A DNA stretch of 64,000 nt from Hymenobacter qilianensis (GCF_014489555.1 NZ_CP060784.1:496001-560000), one strand, 5' to 3'. Positions 51,146-60,950 are shown, counted from the first letter of the stretch. Notes: generated by a model not told the origin, from the letters alone. Numbers and translations: made by a program.

Positions 51146-53053
51146 TTAACCCATCATCCATTTTTTCCACCAATGCTGGAATACAATAAGCGCCCAGATA
51201 CGAGCATGAATATCACCAGGGTTACGAGAAAACAGTTGTGCCTTGAGCGCACGCACGGCTTCTACGTCAAAAACGCCTTGGGATTCAATAAAATCGTCAG
51301 AAAGTAGATCGTCGGTAATTAAGGGGCGCAGCTCATTGCGAAACCATTTGAGCAGCGGGACCTCAAAGCCATGCTTCGGACGCTTATACAGCTCTTCCGG
51401 CAGCATCGGGCGGAAGGTATCCTGTACAATGCGCTTTTTCATGTTCGCATTGATTTTACTTTCTACTGGTAGTGAGAAAGCAAAATTGACGACGTTATAA
51501 TCCAGAAACGGCGTCCGCACTTCCAGGGAGTTCGCCATGCTCATCATGTCCACTTTAGTGAGCATGTCGTTGGGAAGCACCAAGTTCATGTCGGTGAGCA
51601 GCACTTCGTTCAGGTCGCCATCTGCATGCAAGTGCTGTAAGATGTCGCGCCGACGTTTTTCGGCCAGCTTCTTCCCTACTTTACGCCGGGAGGCTGGACT
51701 CAGCAAGTTGCGGGCGTCACGCTCGCTTACAAAGGAAGCCCAGTCCCAGTAACGGTCTTTCGGACCGCTGAGCATGCCCCGGGAAAACCGCTGAAACTGA
51801 CGAATACGATTGCCAAAAAACGAGTTGCGCGATTTGGGCAGAATGTCCCACAGGAAATCCAGACCAGCCACAGCTTCGGCCTTGAAGCCGCCCTGCCGTA
51901 TCTGAAACTCGCCCATGTGCTTGTTGTAGCCGGCAAACAGCTCATCAGCCCCATCGCCAGATAGCGCAACGGTCACTTTTTCGCGCGTGCGCTTGCTCAG
52001 AATATATACTGCCAGCGCCGAGGAGTCAGCGAAGGGCTCGTCGATGTATTCCAGCACATCAAAGATGTGATCGTATAGGTCCTGATTCGTGAGAGAAAAG
52101 ACCGTATGGTTCGTCTGGTGCATTTTGGCTACCAGATTGGCATATTTCGTCTCATCGAAAAAGGGCTCGTCCCGAAAACCTATGCTGAAAGTATTCAGGT
52201 GGGGAGTATGACGAGCTGCAAGAGCAGTAATAGCGGAAGAATCGATGCCACCACTGAGGAAAGAGCCCAATGGTACGTCAGCAACTAGGCGCCGTGCTAC
52301 GGCATCATCCATCAATTCCAGCAGCTTCTTTTGCTGCTGTTCGTAGCTGAGCTTATTCTTTTGCGTCTTTTTTGGATCGTAGGGAATACGATACCACGCC
52401 TTGCCAACTACCTTTTGGCCCTTGACATAGAGGTAATGGCCGGGCAGTAATTTCTTAACTCCTTTAAAGATAGTGGCAGGGCCAGGAATGTAATTGAGCT
52501 GCAAATAGTGGCTCAGGGCTACATAATCCATCTTGCGAGGCACTCCTAAAGCCAGCAACGACTTCATTTCGGAGGCAAAGAATAGCTTGTCCTCGTCGCG
52601 GTAGACCAGCAAAGGCTTCACTCCCATTCGGTCGCGGGCGATGAACAGCGAATCCTCCTCCTTATCGTAAATAGCCAGGGCGAAAAAGCCGTTGAGCTTT
52701 TTCAGGCAGCTGCGGCCTTCCGTGATGTAGAGACGCAGAATAACCTCGGTATCAGTTTGAGAGTGAAACTGATGGCCCTTACGAACAAGCCGTTGCCGCA
52801 GCTCGCGAAAGTTGAATATCTCACCATTGAAGACAATCGTGTACCGCCCCGACTCATCGGTCATAGGCTGATTGCCGTCGCAGGAAAGGTCAAGAATAGC
52901 CAGGCGGCGGAAGCCGAGGCCTACATTGTCATACACATAATGCCCTTGAGAATCAGGCCCACGGCTGATAATGGCATCGGTTGAAGCGGGCAATGCGGCG
53001 AGCGAATTGCGACCAGCGTCAGAGAAAGCGAATATTCCAGTAATTCCACACAT
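51146..53053 (-). CDS. asnB: Asparagine synthase-like glutamine amidotransferase
   Basis: A 635-residue AsnB-type enzyme: N-terminal glutaminase with the nucleophile Cys right after Met (CGITGIFAFSD), then the synthetase domain with the ATP-pyrophosphatase loop LGSFLSGGIDSSAITAL. ATG at 53051-53053 is chosen because the Cys must be residue 2; the open frame reaches further upstream. It heads the polysaccharide operon and lies before ugd, so it may amidate a uronic acid as WbpS-like proteins do; a plain asparagine synthetase is also possible. Confidence 0.9.
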   Translation of the reverse strand: MCGITGIFAFSDAGRNSLAALPASTDAIISRGPDSQGHYVYDNVGLGFRRLAILDLSCDGNQPMTDESGRYTIVFNGEIFNFRELRQRLVRKGHQFHSQTDTEVILRLYITEGRSCLKKLNGFFALAIYDKEEDSLFIARDRMGVKPLLVYRDEDKLFFASEMKSLLALGVPRKMDYVALSHYLQLNYIPGPATIFKGVKKLLPGHYLYVKGQKVVGKAWYRIPYDPKKTQKNKLSYEQQQKKLLELMDDAVARRLVADVPLGSFLSGGIDSSAITALAARHTPHLNTFSIGFRDEPFFDETKYANLVAKMHQTNHTVFSLTNQDLYDHIFDVLEYIDEPFADSSALAVYILSKRTREKVTVALSGDGADELFAGYNKHMGEFQIRQGGFKAEAVAGLDFLWDILPKSRNSFFGNRIRQFQRFSRGMLSGPKDRYWDWASFVSERDARNLLSPASRRKVGKKLAEKRRRDILQHLHADGDLNEVLLTDMNLVLPNDMLTKVDMMSMANSLEVRTPFLDYNVVNFAFSLPVESKINANMKKRIVQDTFRPMLPEELYKRPKHGFEVPLLKWFRNELRPLITDDLLSDDFIESQGVFDVEAVRALKAQLFSRNPGDIHARIWALIVFQHWWKKWMMG

Positions 53054-53063
53054 AATTGGCGGG

Positions 53064-53096
53064 CAAAAGTACAAACTATAAAGACGTGTGCCCAAA
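53064..53096 (-). promoter_or_regulatory. Candidate promoter of asnB and the polysaccharide operon
   Basis: On the minus strand TTTG (53093-53096) is followed after 21 bases by TACTTTTG (53064-53071), a full match to the Bacteroidota consensus. The start codon lies only 10 bases past the -7 box, so the leader would be very short or absent. Confidence 0.65.
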
Positions 53097-53180
53097 AAAG
53101 TAGCCGCAAGCATCTGCAACCAAAGCCGTGCCACGGTAGTACACAGCTTAGCTTACCGCTTTTTTCCACTCATTTTTGTC

Positions 53181-53681
53181 ATGAATCTTCAGCAGCAAAT
53201 GGACTTACAGCAACAATTCGAAGCCGCCGTCGCGCGTGTAGACAACCTGCCGGGCGATAAGGCCGCCGCACATATGACAGAACTCTATGGCCTATATAAG
53301 CAAGCAACCGAGGGCGACCACGATACCAAAGGTGAAGTTGTTGGCGACGACAGTCCCGACAATCCTAGCGGTACGCCTGGCATGTCGCAGGCTCAGTGGG
53401 ACTCTTGGAGCAAGTTCAAAGGCGTTAGCGAGGACGATGCGAAACGTCAATATATCGACAAGGTGAATGAAATTGCCGGTCCGGTTGGCGAGCAAGCCTC
53501 CGTTATTACGGGCACTGGTCAGCCAGCAACTGGTTCGCAGGTGAACCCGGAGAATACTACCGTCTCTCAGCAGCCTGGCACTGGCCCAGGCGTTACTACG
53601 GGTGGCTTGCGCGGTGATATCACAGCAGGCGCACCATACGGCGGCGAGGATAAGCTAAAGGGCGACCAAGAATCTATTTAG
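53181..53681 (+). CDS. Acyl-CoA-binding-domain protein
   Basis: A 166-residue protein whose first 95 residues match the acyl-CoA-binding fold: LQQQFEAAVARVDNLPG, ELYGLYKQATEGD, AQWDSWSKFKGVSEDDAK and YIDKVNEI. The tail is Gly/Pro/Thr-rich and probably disordered. ACBPs buffer long-chain acyl-CoA in the cytosol. ATG at 53181 is chosen; the longer upstream frame is not conserved and would overlap the asnB promoter. Confidence 0.88.
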   Translation: MNLQQQMDLQQQFEAAVARVDNLPGDKAAAHMTELYGLYKQATEGDHDTKGEVVGDDSPDNPSGTPGMSQAQWDSWSKFKGVSEDDAKRQYIDKVNEIAGPVGEQASVITGTGQPATGSQVNPENTTVSQQPGTGPGVTTGGLRGDITAGAPYGGEDKLKGDQESI

Positions 53682-53727
53682 GAATTTCAGAAATAGGAGA
53701 GCCTTGAGATTGGTTGACTCCACCTTC

Positions 53728-53789
53728 TAAAACACGCACGAAAAAAGCCCCCCAGATTCGTTCTGGGGGCTTTTTTTGTGCGTGTTTTA
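53728..53789. terminator. Bidirectional terminator with unequal G/C arms
   Basis: Long inverted repeat between convergent genes. The A6-GCCCCCCAGA arm has six C while its partner TCTGGGGGCT7 has five G, so one base bulges or one arm has lost a base. Flanking AAAACACGCAC and GTGCGTGTTTT extend the stem. It overlaps the stop codon of the FAD oxidase gene. Confidence 0.85.
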
Positions 53790-55207
53790 AAAAATCTTGC
53801 CGGGGTTCATGATACCGTGCGGATCAAATACGCTTTTGATGCCACGCATCATATTCAGTTGCACCTCCCCCAGCGCAATGCCGATGTATGGTTTTTGTAC
53901 CAGCCCGATACCGTGCTCACCGGAAATAGTACCTCCCAGCTTTACACAAAGCTGAAATATCTCCCGGATTGGCGCGGCCAGTCCTTCGTGCCACATCGTA
54001 TCATCCAGGTCGCCCCGAATGATATTTACGTGTAGATTGCCATCGCCGGCGTGGCCGTAACACACGGAAGTAAATCCGTAGCGCTGACCAATTTCTTTGA
54101 CGCCTTTTAATAAGGTCGGCAATTCGGCACGGGGCACGACGGTATCTTCCTCCTTATATACAGAGTTGTAGCGAACGGCATTACCCACGTTGCGCCGTAT
54201 TTTCCACAGTTCCTCCTTTTGAGCGGCCGTGTCGGCGAGCAGGATTTCGCCGATGTCATACTTTTCCAGCACGCCATACACCAGCTCAGCATCTTTATAC
54301 AGCTGCTCCAGCTCATTGCCATCCAGCTCAATAAGTAGGTGAGCGGTGATGTCGGGGGCAAATTGAGCGGAATATTCAGGTAGCGCGCCGACCACTCAAT
54401 AGCTTCCCGCTCCATGAACTCCATTCCGGAAGGCACAATGCCAGCCCGAAATATCTCTGATACTGCCGCTGCCGCCTGCGTTTGGTCGCGGAAAGGCACA
54501 AGCAGCACGATATCCTGCTTTGGATGCGGAATCAGCCGAAAGACGACGCGCGTGATAATGCCCAGCGTCCCTTCCGACCCCACCATCAGCTGAGTCAGGT
54601 TATAGCCAGTGGCGTTTTTCAGAACATTGGCGCCGGTCCAGATGATATCGCCCGTGGGCAGCACTACCTGCAAATTGAGCACGTAGTCTTTGGTTACGCC
54701 ATACTTGACGGCCTTCGGACCACCACTGCTCTGGCTCAAATTGCCCCCCAGAAAGCAACTGCCCTTGCTGGCCGGGTCCGGCGGATAGAATAAGCCCTTC
54801 GCCTGCACCGCCTCCTGAAACACTTGGTTGATGACGCCCGGCTCGACGGTGGCCTGCAGGTTGCGCTCGTCAATCTCAATGATTTTGTTGAGCCGCTCCG
54901 TGCTGAGCACTACGCCGTGGTGTATCGGCAAGGCGCCCCCACTCAATCCAGTGCCTGCACCTCGAGGCGTGACCGGAATGTGGTGCTGGTGGCACAAACG
55001 AACAATTTGGCTGATCTCTTCAGCGTTAGCCGGACGTAAGACGACATCAGGGGCAAAATGCAGATCCTCCGTGTGGTCGCGGCCATAGTCGGCGTAGGCA
55101 TCAGCAGTAGCGGCGGCTTCAGCGCGTTGAGCCGTGAAAAGGTGTGCAGGGCCCACGATGGCCTCAAAAGCCACCAGTAATTCGGGGGTGAGCGGTTGAA
55201 AATTCAT
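53787..55207 (-). CDS. FAD-linked oxidase (GlcD/D-lactate dehydrogenase type), frame broken by one missing base
   Basis: Flavoprotein oxidising a 2-hydroxy acid such as glycolate or D-lactate. The FAD-binding PCMH domain has RPANAEEISQIVRLCHQHHI, VTPRGAGTGLSGGALP and GSEGTLGIITRVVFRL. A five-base run (54354-54358) breaks the frame at LNLPP; one more base gives DITAHLLIELDGNELEQL and continues to SVCYGHAGDGNLHVNI and ISGEHGIGLVQKPYI. Repaired length 473, normal. Stands alone, with no iron-sulphur partner visible. Confidence 0.92.
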
Positions 55208-55212
55208 CGAAA

Positions 55213-55245
55213 TTTGAAAGCAAATGACTGATTCGAGTATCTTTG
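55213..55245 (+). promoter_or_regulatory. Candidate promoter of the NlpC/P60 gene
   Basis: TTTG (55213-55216), 21 bases, then TATCTTTG (55238-55245): a full consensus match. The proposed start ATG (55251) is only six bases downstream, about where transcription should begin, suggesting a leaderless message. Confidence 0.6.
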
Positions 55246-55250
55246 CGCCA

Positions 55251-55919
55251 ATGCAGAAACACCCTACGAAGGTACATGTTTCGAGACAGTATAGCCGTCT
55301 GATTGCTATGCTGCTACTAATAACGCTGGCGTGGCTGGCAAGCTGCGGCGGCGCAAAAAAAGTGAACTATCGCAACGGGCGCTATTATTCGGCCCGGGAA
55401 ATGGCCCGCATGAAAGCCGCTGACCGGCGCAAAGGCGGATCCAAAACGAAAGGCAAGTACGCTTCATCACGAGGTAAAACCAAGATAGTTTCAAAGCGTG
55501 GGGCTCGCCGGCCGCTGCCTGCCAATATCAGCCGGGAGTTAGCCACTGTTATTCAAACGGCGCGCTCGTACGAAGGCACACCTTACAAATGGGGTGGCAC
55601 CACCCGCCTGGGCATGGATTGCTCAGGGCTTCTTGCCACTTCGTTTAGTGCTATTAACGTAGATATCCCGCGTTCCTCTAATGAGCAAGCAGAATGGGGC
55701 ACTCCAGTTCGCTCCCAGGAGTTGCAGGTAGGTGATCTGGTATTTTTTGGTGCTTCTCCGGGTAGCAACCGCATTACACATGTAGGCATGGTAACTGAAG
55801 CCACGGCCGAAAGCGTCCAGTTTATTCACGCTTCCAGCTCTTTAGGGGTCACTGAGAACAGCCTGGATACTGATTACTACCTCAGCAGATTTATTAAGGC
55901 TGTACGACCTAAGTTGTGA
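55251..55919 (+). CDS. NlpC/P60 (C40) peptidase lipoprotein
   Basis: Cell-wall endopeptidase, 222 residues. A lipoprotein signal (LLLITLAWLASC) is followed by a very basic linker (about residues 45-85), then the NlpC/P60 domain with catalytic Cys in TTRLGMDCSGLL and His in NRITHVGMV, and VGDLVFFGAS. ATG 55251 gives a proper basic n-region; a start nine codons earlier would precede the promoter -7 box. Probably outer-membrane anchored. Confidence 0.92.
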   Translation: MQKHPTKVHVSRQYSRLIAMLLLITLAWLASCGGAKKVNYRNGRYYSAREMARMKAADRRKGGSKTKGKYASSRGKTKIVSKRGARRPLPANISRELATVIQTARSYEGTPYKWGGTTRLGMDCSGLLATSFSAINVDIPRSSNEQAEWGTPVRSQELQVGDLVFFGASPGSNRITHVGMVTEATAESVQFIHASSSLGVTENSLDTDYYLSRFIKAVRPKL

Positions 55920-56012
55920 AATTGCCTTCTACCTTTGCGGCCGCAAATTGGATCTATCAACTTTTAGTAGAATAGTTAATGATTCGGTAATGCACAGCTA
56001 CAAAGTCATCAG

Positions 56013-56020
56013 TACTTTTG
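56013..56020 (+). promoter_or_regulatory. Candidate -7 box for the TonB receptor gene
   Basis: TACTTTTG matches TAnnTTTG, 46 bases before the ATG; no TTG lies at the right distance upstream. A second box, TACCTTTG at 55930-55937 with TTG at 55914-55916, is an alternative with a short spacer. Confidence 0.4.
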
Positions 56021-56066
56021 CAGCGCCGTCGTCTGGCTTCTTCTTTTTTCACCTTTTTTTCTCTCT

Positions 56067-59000
56067 ATGAAACAGTTACGTTTACGCTACTTGCTGTTGT
56101 TTCTGCTTAGCGTCTGTACGGCGCGGCTGGGATGGGCACAGGGCACTACTACATCAGCCATGACCGGTATTATTACCGATCAGACTGGTGCCGGACTACC
56201 TGGAGCTACAGTTATTGCCGTTCATACTCCGACCAACACGCAGTATGTAGCTCCTACTAACGCTGAAGGACGCTTCAACCTCCAGAATATGCGCGTAGGT
56301 GGTCCTTACAACGTGCGTGTCACGTTTATTGGCTATCAAGAAGCTGTACGGGAGAACATTACCCTGACTTTGGGCCAGGTTTTGCGCTTAGACGTAAACC
56401 TGAGTGAAGCTACCACTCAGCTTGCTGGTGTAGTTGTTACGGGCGAAGATTCCCGTTCTGTGCTCAGCGCTGGCCGTGCTGGTTCTACTACGAACGTAAG
56501 CACCCAGGAAATTGAGCGTCTGCCTACTATCAGCCGTAACCTAAACGACTTCACGCGTCTGACGCCGCAAGCCTCATCGACTTCGCAAGGGGCTATTGGA
56601 GGCGGTAACTACCGTCAGAATAACATTACTATCGACGGCTCCGACTTCAACAACAACTTCGGTATTGGTGGCAACCTTCCCGCCGGTGGTAACCCCATCT
56701 CCCTGGACGCTGTGTCTGAAATTACTGTAAACGTAACTCCCTTTGACGTTCGCCAGTCAAACTTCATTGGTAGCGCCGTGAATGCGGTAACTCGCTCAGG
56801 TACCAACGACTTTTCTGGTTCGGTTTATACTTACTGGAGAGGTGATAAGCAACAGGGCAATAAAGTAGGCGACGAAACCTTCCCAAAGCAGGAGCTAGAT
56901 GAAAAGCAATATGGCTTTCGCTTAGGTGGTCCGGTCATCAAAGACAAGTTGTTCTTCTTTGTGAACGCAGAGCAAAGAAAAGCTACTACTCCTGGCCAGC
57001 AGGATCTACCCTCTACCCCAGAGTTGCCGTTTGGCGCACCAGGTACTCCTTCTAACATTGTACGGCCTACCGCTGCGTTCTTGGACGAGGTCGGCACGTA
57101 CCTGCGCGACACCTACAACTACGAAACCGGTGGCTACGGAGCCTATCCTTTCGAGAGAGAGCGCACGACTCTGCTGGGCCGCTTAGACTGGAACATCAGC
57201 AACAATCATACTTTTAGCATTCGCTACAACCAGGTAGAGAGCAAAGATCCAATCTCGGTTAGTACCTCCCGTAGCCCGTTGACAGCTTTCCCAAACACGC
57301 GGACGAGTAATTTCGCTCTTCCTTTCAAAAATTCGAACTACTATCAGGAGGCTAACTTCTACTCGCTGGCCGCTGAATGGAATGGCACCTTCGCCAGTAA
57401 GTTCTATAACACCCTACGTGCTACCTACACTAATCAGAATGACCCACGTAGTTCCGACAGCGATGCTTTTCCGTTCGTAGACATTTTGGATGGCAGTGTT
57501 AACCCAACTACCGGTGCTATCACCCCAGGTGTAAATCCAATTACTTCATTTGGCTACGAGCCCTTCACCTTCGGTAACCTGCGCGATGTAGAAACTTACT
57601 CGGTTGTCGACTATGTGAACTTCTCAACTGGAATTCACAATCTCACAGGTGGTTTCCAATTTGACTTGCAAAATACCAGAAACGGTTTCCAGCGTTTTGC
57701 AACCAGCTATTATACGTTTAACTCTTGGGATGAATTCAAGAGCGGAGCAAAGCCACGTGATTTTGCCCTTACCTATTCTCTCCTTCCCGGTTTTGAGCAG
57801 GCTTTCCCTCGCTTCAAAACTGCACAGGGCTCCTTGTATGCCCAAGATGAAATCAACGTGACCGATAAGCTGCGGGTAACCCTTGGCTTGCGGGCTGAAT
57901 TGAACTCCTATTTGGATGTACAAGAGATTCAAACGCACCCGATAGTAGCTGGGCTGGCATTTGCTAACGGCGAACAAATTGATACGGGTGTGCTGCCTAA
58001 GAACCGCGTACTATGGTCACCACGTTTGGGCTTCAACTATGACGTTAAAGGTGATCGCACGCTGCAGGTTCGCGGTGGTAGCGGCCTCTTCGCTGGTCGT
58101 GTTCCTACCGTATGGATTGTGTCCCAGTCCGGCGATGCTGGCTTGATTCAGTTCACTACTACTTCGTCTGGCGCAAGCACTCCTGGTCCGTTTAATCCAG
58201 ATCCAGCAGCTTACCGCCCTGATACTCCTCCAGCAGGGGGTACTCAAGTGCCAGGTACGCTCAGTGCTACGGATCGTAATTTCAAGAATCCACAGACTTG
58301 GAAGAGCACCTTAGCTGTTGATGCTCAGTTGCCTTTCGGCATCGTAGGCACCTTGGAAGGTATTTACAACAAAGACCTTACAATCGCATATGGCCGCAAC
58401 CCTAACTTAGTGGAAGCGCAGCCACTTAACGTAGCTGGCTACCCTGACAATCGTCCGATCTACCCAAGTGCCGTTCGTGACAAATTTATTAACCCATTGA
58501 CGCCAGCCAGTGCTGTTCCTAGCGCTACTAACCCTGGTCCTAATCAGCCAGTACCTAATGGTAGTGCTTTAGGCACACAGGCTTTTAATACGGTTGTTCT
58601 TGATAATGGTACCGAAGGTTACTACTGGTCAGTAGCTGGTAAGCTGGAGAAGCGCTTTGAGGGAGGCTTATTTGCTACAGTAGCTTACGTACGTAGCAAT
58701 GCGAAAGTCCTTTTCGACGGCGTTGGCGACCAATTATTGAACACTTGGTCAATTACCCAAATTGTTAACAACGCTAACAGCCCAGAGCTTAGCTACGCTA
58801 ACTACGTAGTTCCAGATCGTTTAATTGCTTCTTTGTCTTACCGCAAGGAATATTTTGGTCACCTAGGCACTACTATTTCGCTGTTCTACGAGGGTTCCAG
58901 ACAAGGTCGTTTCTCGTACATCTATGGTGGTGACTTCAACCGTGACGGACAGAGCAATGATTTGATTTACGTGCCAAAAGACGGGTCGGAAATCGACTTC

Positions 59001-59462
59001 ACTGATTTCAACTATGGTGGCAGTGTTGGTACTGTTAGCGGAGCTCGTCAGGAAGACTTGTTCTTCCAGTACATTGAGCAGGATGACTACTTGAGAGACC
59101 GTAAAGGTCAGTACGCTGAGCGGAATGGTGCTCTGCAGCCATGGCGTCATCAGGTAGACGTGAAGCTTACGCAGGACCTGTTCCTGAATATTGGTGAGAA
59201 GCGCAACACGCTACAGTTCAGCCTTGACATTTTCAATGCTGGCAACCTGCTCAACGAAAACTGGGGCATCGTGAGATCGATTAATAACTCCTCTCTCCTG
59301 GTTCCAACGAACACGGCTGCTCTTAACCCAGACGGTGCTGTTCGCCCAACTTTCCGTTTGGCTACGGACCGCGGTCAGCCTATTACTTCTACTTTCAGAA
59401 ATAATAACGCTCTGGCTTCGACTTACTACATGCAGTTTGGCTTGCGCTACATCTTCAACTAA
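56067..59462 (+). CDS. TonB-dependent outer-membrane receptor with carboxypeptidase-like domain
   Basis: An 1131-residue outer-membrane beta-barrel. A signal peptide ends near LGWAQ; a carboxypeptidase regulatory-like beta-sandwich covers about 30-115 (GIITDQTGAGLPGATVIAVH); the plug follows (IERLPTISRNLNDFTRLTP, ITIDGSDFNNNFG); the barrel ends with YYMQFGLRYIFN, an aromatic-rich terminal strand. It is of the OmpA-like/Oar type rather than SusC, since no SusD gene follows. Ligand unknown. High codon regularity and a strong terminator suggest strong expression. Confidence 0.95.
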   Translation: MKQLRLRYLLLFLLSVCTARLGWAQGTTTSAMTGIITDQTGAGLPGATVIAVHTPTNTQYVAPTNAEGRFNLQNMRVGGPYNVRVTFIGYQEAVRENITLTLGQVLRLDVNLSEATTQLAGVVVTGEDSRSVLSAGRAGSTTNVSTQEIERLPTISRNLNDFTRLTPQASSTSQGAIGGGNYRQNNITIDGSDFNNNFGIGGNLPAGGNPISLDAVSEITVNVTPFDVRQSNFIGSAVNAVTRSGTNDFSGSVYTYWRGDKQQGNKVGDETFPKQELDEKQYGFRLGGPVIKDKLFFFVNAEQRKATTPGQQDLPSTPELPFGAPGTPSNIVRPTAAFLDEVGTYLRDTYNYETGGYGAYPFERERTTLLGRLDWNISNNHTFSIRYNQVESKDPISVSTSRSPLTAFPNTRTSNFALPFKNSNYYQEANFYSLAAEWNGTFASKFYNTLRATYTNQNDPRSSDSDAFPFVDILDGSVNPTTGAITPGVNPITSFGYEPFTFGNLRDVETYSVVDYVNFSTGIHNLTGGFQFDLQNTRNGFQRFATSYYTFNSWDEFKSGAKPRDFALTYSLLPGFEQAFPRFKTAQGSLYAQDEINVTDKLRVTLGLRAELNSYLDVQEIQTHPIVAGLAFANGEQIDTGVLPKNRVLWSPRLGFNYDVKGDRTLQVRGGSGLFAGRVPTVWIVSQSGDAGLIQFTTTSSGASTPGPFNPDPAAYRPDTPPAGGTQVPGTLSATDRNFKNPQTWKSTLAVDAQLPFGIVGTLEGIYNKDLTIAYGRNPNLVEAQPLNVAGYPDNRPIYPSAVRDKFINPLTPASAVPSATNPGPNQPVPNGSALGTQAFNTVVLDNGTEGYYWSVAGKLEKRFEGGLFATVAYVRSNAKVLFDGVGDQLLNTWSITQIVNNANSPELSYANYVVPDRLIASLSYRKEYFGHLGTTISLFYEGSRQGRFSYIYGGDFNRDGQSNDLIYVPKDGSEIDFTDFNYGGSVGTVSGARQEDLFFQYIEQDDYLRDRKGQYAERNGALQPWRHQVDVKLTQDLFLNIGEKRNTLQFSLDIFNAGNLLNENWGIVRSINNSSLLVPTNTAALNPDGAVRPTFRLATDRGQPITSTFRNNNALASTYYMQFGLRYIFN

Positions 59463-59483
59463 ACCAAGCTATTACTAGATTCT

Positions 59484-59519
59484 AAAAGCGGCCGGAGAAA
59501 TTCTCCGGCCGCTTTTTTT
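59484..59519 (+). terminator. Terminator of the TonB receptor gene
   Basis: AAAAGCGGCCGGAGAA pairs with TTCTCCGGCCGCTTTT and a T7 tract follows. A strong stem 22 bases after the stop codon. Confidence 0.92.
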
Positions 59520-59561
59520 GGGTGGCAATGGAAAAGATTTCCCAAAAAAAGCCCCCCAGCC

Positions 59562-59591
59562 TTGCAGAATCCGAAACGCGCCGTACTTTTG
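59562..59591 (+). promoter_or_regulatory. Candidate promoter of tRNA-Ala
   Basis: TTG (59562-59564), exactly 19 bases, then TACTTTTG (59584-59591). The tRNA starts 37 bases after the -7 box. A GCCCCCC run overlaps the upstream flank. Confidence 0.65.
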
Positions 59592-59627
59592 TCCCACCAA
59601 ACACGAAAGGTGGCTGGTAAAATAAAA

Positions 59628-59702
<75 letters not shown>

Positions 59703-59710
59703 CTCATTTG

Positions 59711-59740
59711 AAAGGCCCGGCTGAATAAGCCGGGCCTTTT
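59711..59740 (+). terminator. Terminator of tRNA-Ala
   Basis: AAAGGCCCGGCT pairs with AGCCGGGCCTTT over a short loop and a short T-tract follows. It lies eight bases past the tRNA. Confidence 0.9.
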
Positions 59741-59906
59741 GTCTGAACCACGGATTTGTCGGATTCCACGGATTTTGTGAACGGCGTTTGTTTGAACGTA
59801 AGTTTTATACCATAAAAAAGCCCCTAGAAATGATCTGGGGGCTTTTTAGTATCACAATAAAGTCGTCTGCGAAATCCGTGGAATCCGACAAATCCGTGGT
59901 TCAGAC
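59741..59906. repeat. Inverted repeat with 35-nt perfect arms
   Basis: Left arm 59741-59775 and right arm 59872-59906 are exact reverse complements, enclosing a CTGGGGGC-type terminator (59814-59847). Each arm itself contains two partial copies of an ATCCGTGG-type motif. The outer end of the right arm supplies the last codon and stop of cysK. It looks like a dispersed non-autonomous element. Confidence 0.85.
59814..59847 (-). terminator. Terminator of cysK inside the inverted repeat
   Basis: A6-GCCCCTAGA pairs with TCTGGGGGCT5 with one G-T wobble. On the minus strand it would close cysE-cysK. Another paired CTGGGGGC element. Confidence 0.75.
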
Positions 59907-60821
59907 AAACAAACCTTCCACAGACAGATATCGCTCGCCGGTGTCGTAGCAGAAGGTGAGCACGCGGCTTCCGTGGGGCATTTCGGGTAGCTTTTGAGCT
60001 ACAGCGGCCAGAGAGGCCCCAGATGAAACGCCCACAAAGATTCCTTCCTCGCGGGCTGCCCGCCGGGCCATATCGAAGGCGGCTTGCTGGCTTACCTGAA
60101 TGGTACCGTCCAGAATATCAGTATGTAGATTATTAGGGATGAAGCCCGCGCCGATGCCTTGAATAGGGTGCGGACCAGGCGCGCCGCCACTGATAACCGG
60201 CGACAATTCGGGCTCCACGGCGAAGGTCAGCATCTTTGGGAATAAGGGCTTGAGCACCTCCGTTACGGCGGTAATATGCCCCCCAGTGCCCACGCCGGTG
60301 ATATGGTAGTCGAAGCCCTCGGGTGCGTCGCGCAGAATTTCCTGGGCGGTTGTTTCGGCATGCACCTTAATGTTTGCGGGGTTGTCGAACTGCATGGGAA
60401 TCCAGGCGCCGGGCGTGCTTTGCCGGATTTCGTTTGCTTTCTCAATAGCCCCTTTCATACCTTTCTCCCGTGGCGTCAGCTCCAGATTGGCGCCATACGC
60501 TGCCATCAGACGGCGGCGCTCAATCGACATTGATTCGGGCATTACCAAAGTGAGCTTGTAGCCTTTTACGGCAGCCACCATGGCCAGACCAACGCCGGTA
60601 TTGCCGGAAGTTGGCTCCACAATCAGACTATCGGGGCCAAGTAATCCGTCTTTTTCGGCCTGCTCAATCATGGAAAGGGCAATGCGGTCTTTGATGCTGC
60701 CACCTGGATTAGCGCGCTCCGCTTTCATCCAGACTTCCACGTCGGGCCGGTCGGCAAAAAGTCGATTGATGCGCAGCAAAGGAGTATTACCGATGGTGTC
60801 GAGAATGGTATTCGCTTTCAT
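59901..60821 (-). CDS. cysK: Cysteine synthase (O-acetylserine sulfhydrylase)
   Basis: PLP enzyme making cysteine from O-acetylserine and sulfide. [16 protein letters not shown] opens it; the PLP Lys is in [41 protein letters not shown] and [11 protein letters not shown] complete the sites. 306 residues, full length. The last codon and stop come from the 35-nt inverted repeat. Downstream of cysE on the same strand, matching the two-step pathway. Confidence 0.97.
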   Translation of the reverse strand: MKANTILDTIGNTPLLRINRLFADRPDVEVWMKAERANPGGSIKDRIALSMIEQAEKDGLLGPDSLIVEPTSGNTGVGLAMVAAVKGYKLTLVMPESMSIERRRLMAAYGANLELTPREKGMKGAIEKANEIRQSTPGAWIPMQFDNPANIKVHAETTAQEILRDAPEGFDYHITGVGTGGHITAVTEVLKPLFPKMLTFAVEPELSPVISGGAPGPHPIQGIGAGFIPNNLHTDILDGTIQVSQQAAFDMARRAAREEGIFVGVSSGASLAAVAQKLPEMPHGSRVLTFCYDTGERYLSVEGLFV

Positions 60822-60857
60822 TAGGGTATGTGGTTAAATGGTTTTACAAGAAAGGCG

Positions 60858-60950
60858 GTCATGCAGAGCGGCAGCGAAGCATCTCGCGTGTTCACCAAGG
60901 TTACTAATCTCTCGTCAGCACGCGAGATGCTTCGCTTTGCTCTGCATGAC
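60858..60950. repeat. REP-like inverted repeat between cysE and cysK
   Basis: Arms of about 32 bases (60858-60890 and 60919-60950) are near-perfect reverse complements, with small differences (GCGGCAGCGAAGC against GCTTCGCTTTGC). The GCATCTCGCGTG core makes a stable hairpin. No T-tract follows. A different family from the repeat at 4996-5096. Confidence 0.8.

Noticed and set aside
53088-53180. N-terminal extension of the acyl-CoA-binding protein
   Set aside because: The extra 31 residues overlap the asnB promoter region and do not match the family; the ATG at 53181 fits.
59741-59906. Attachment site next to the tRNA gene
   Set aside because: The repeat does not copy any part of the tRNA, and no integrase is present.
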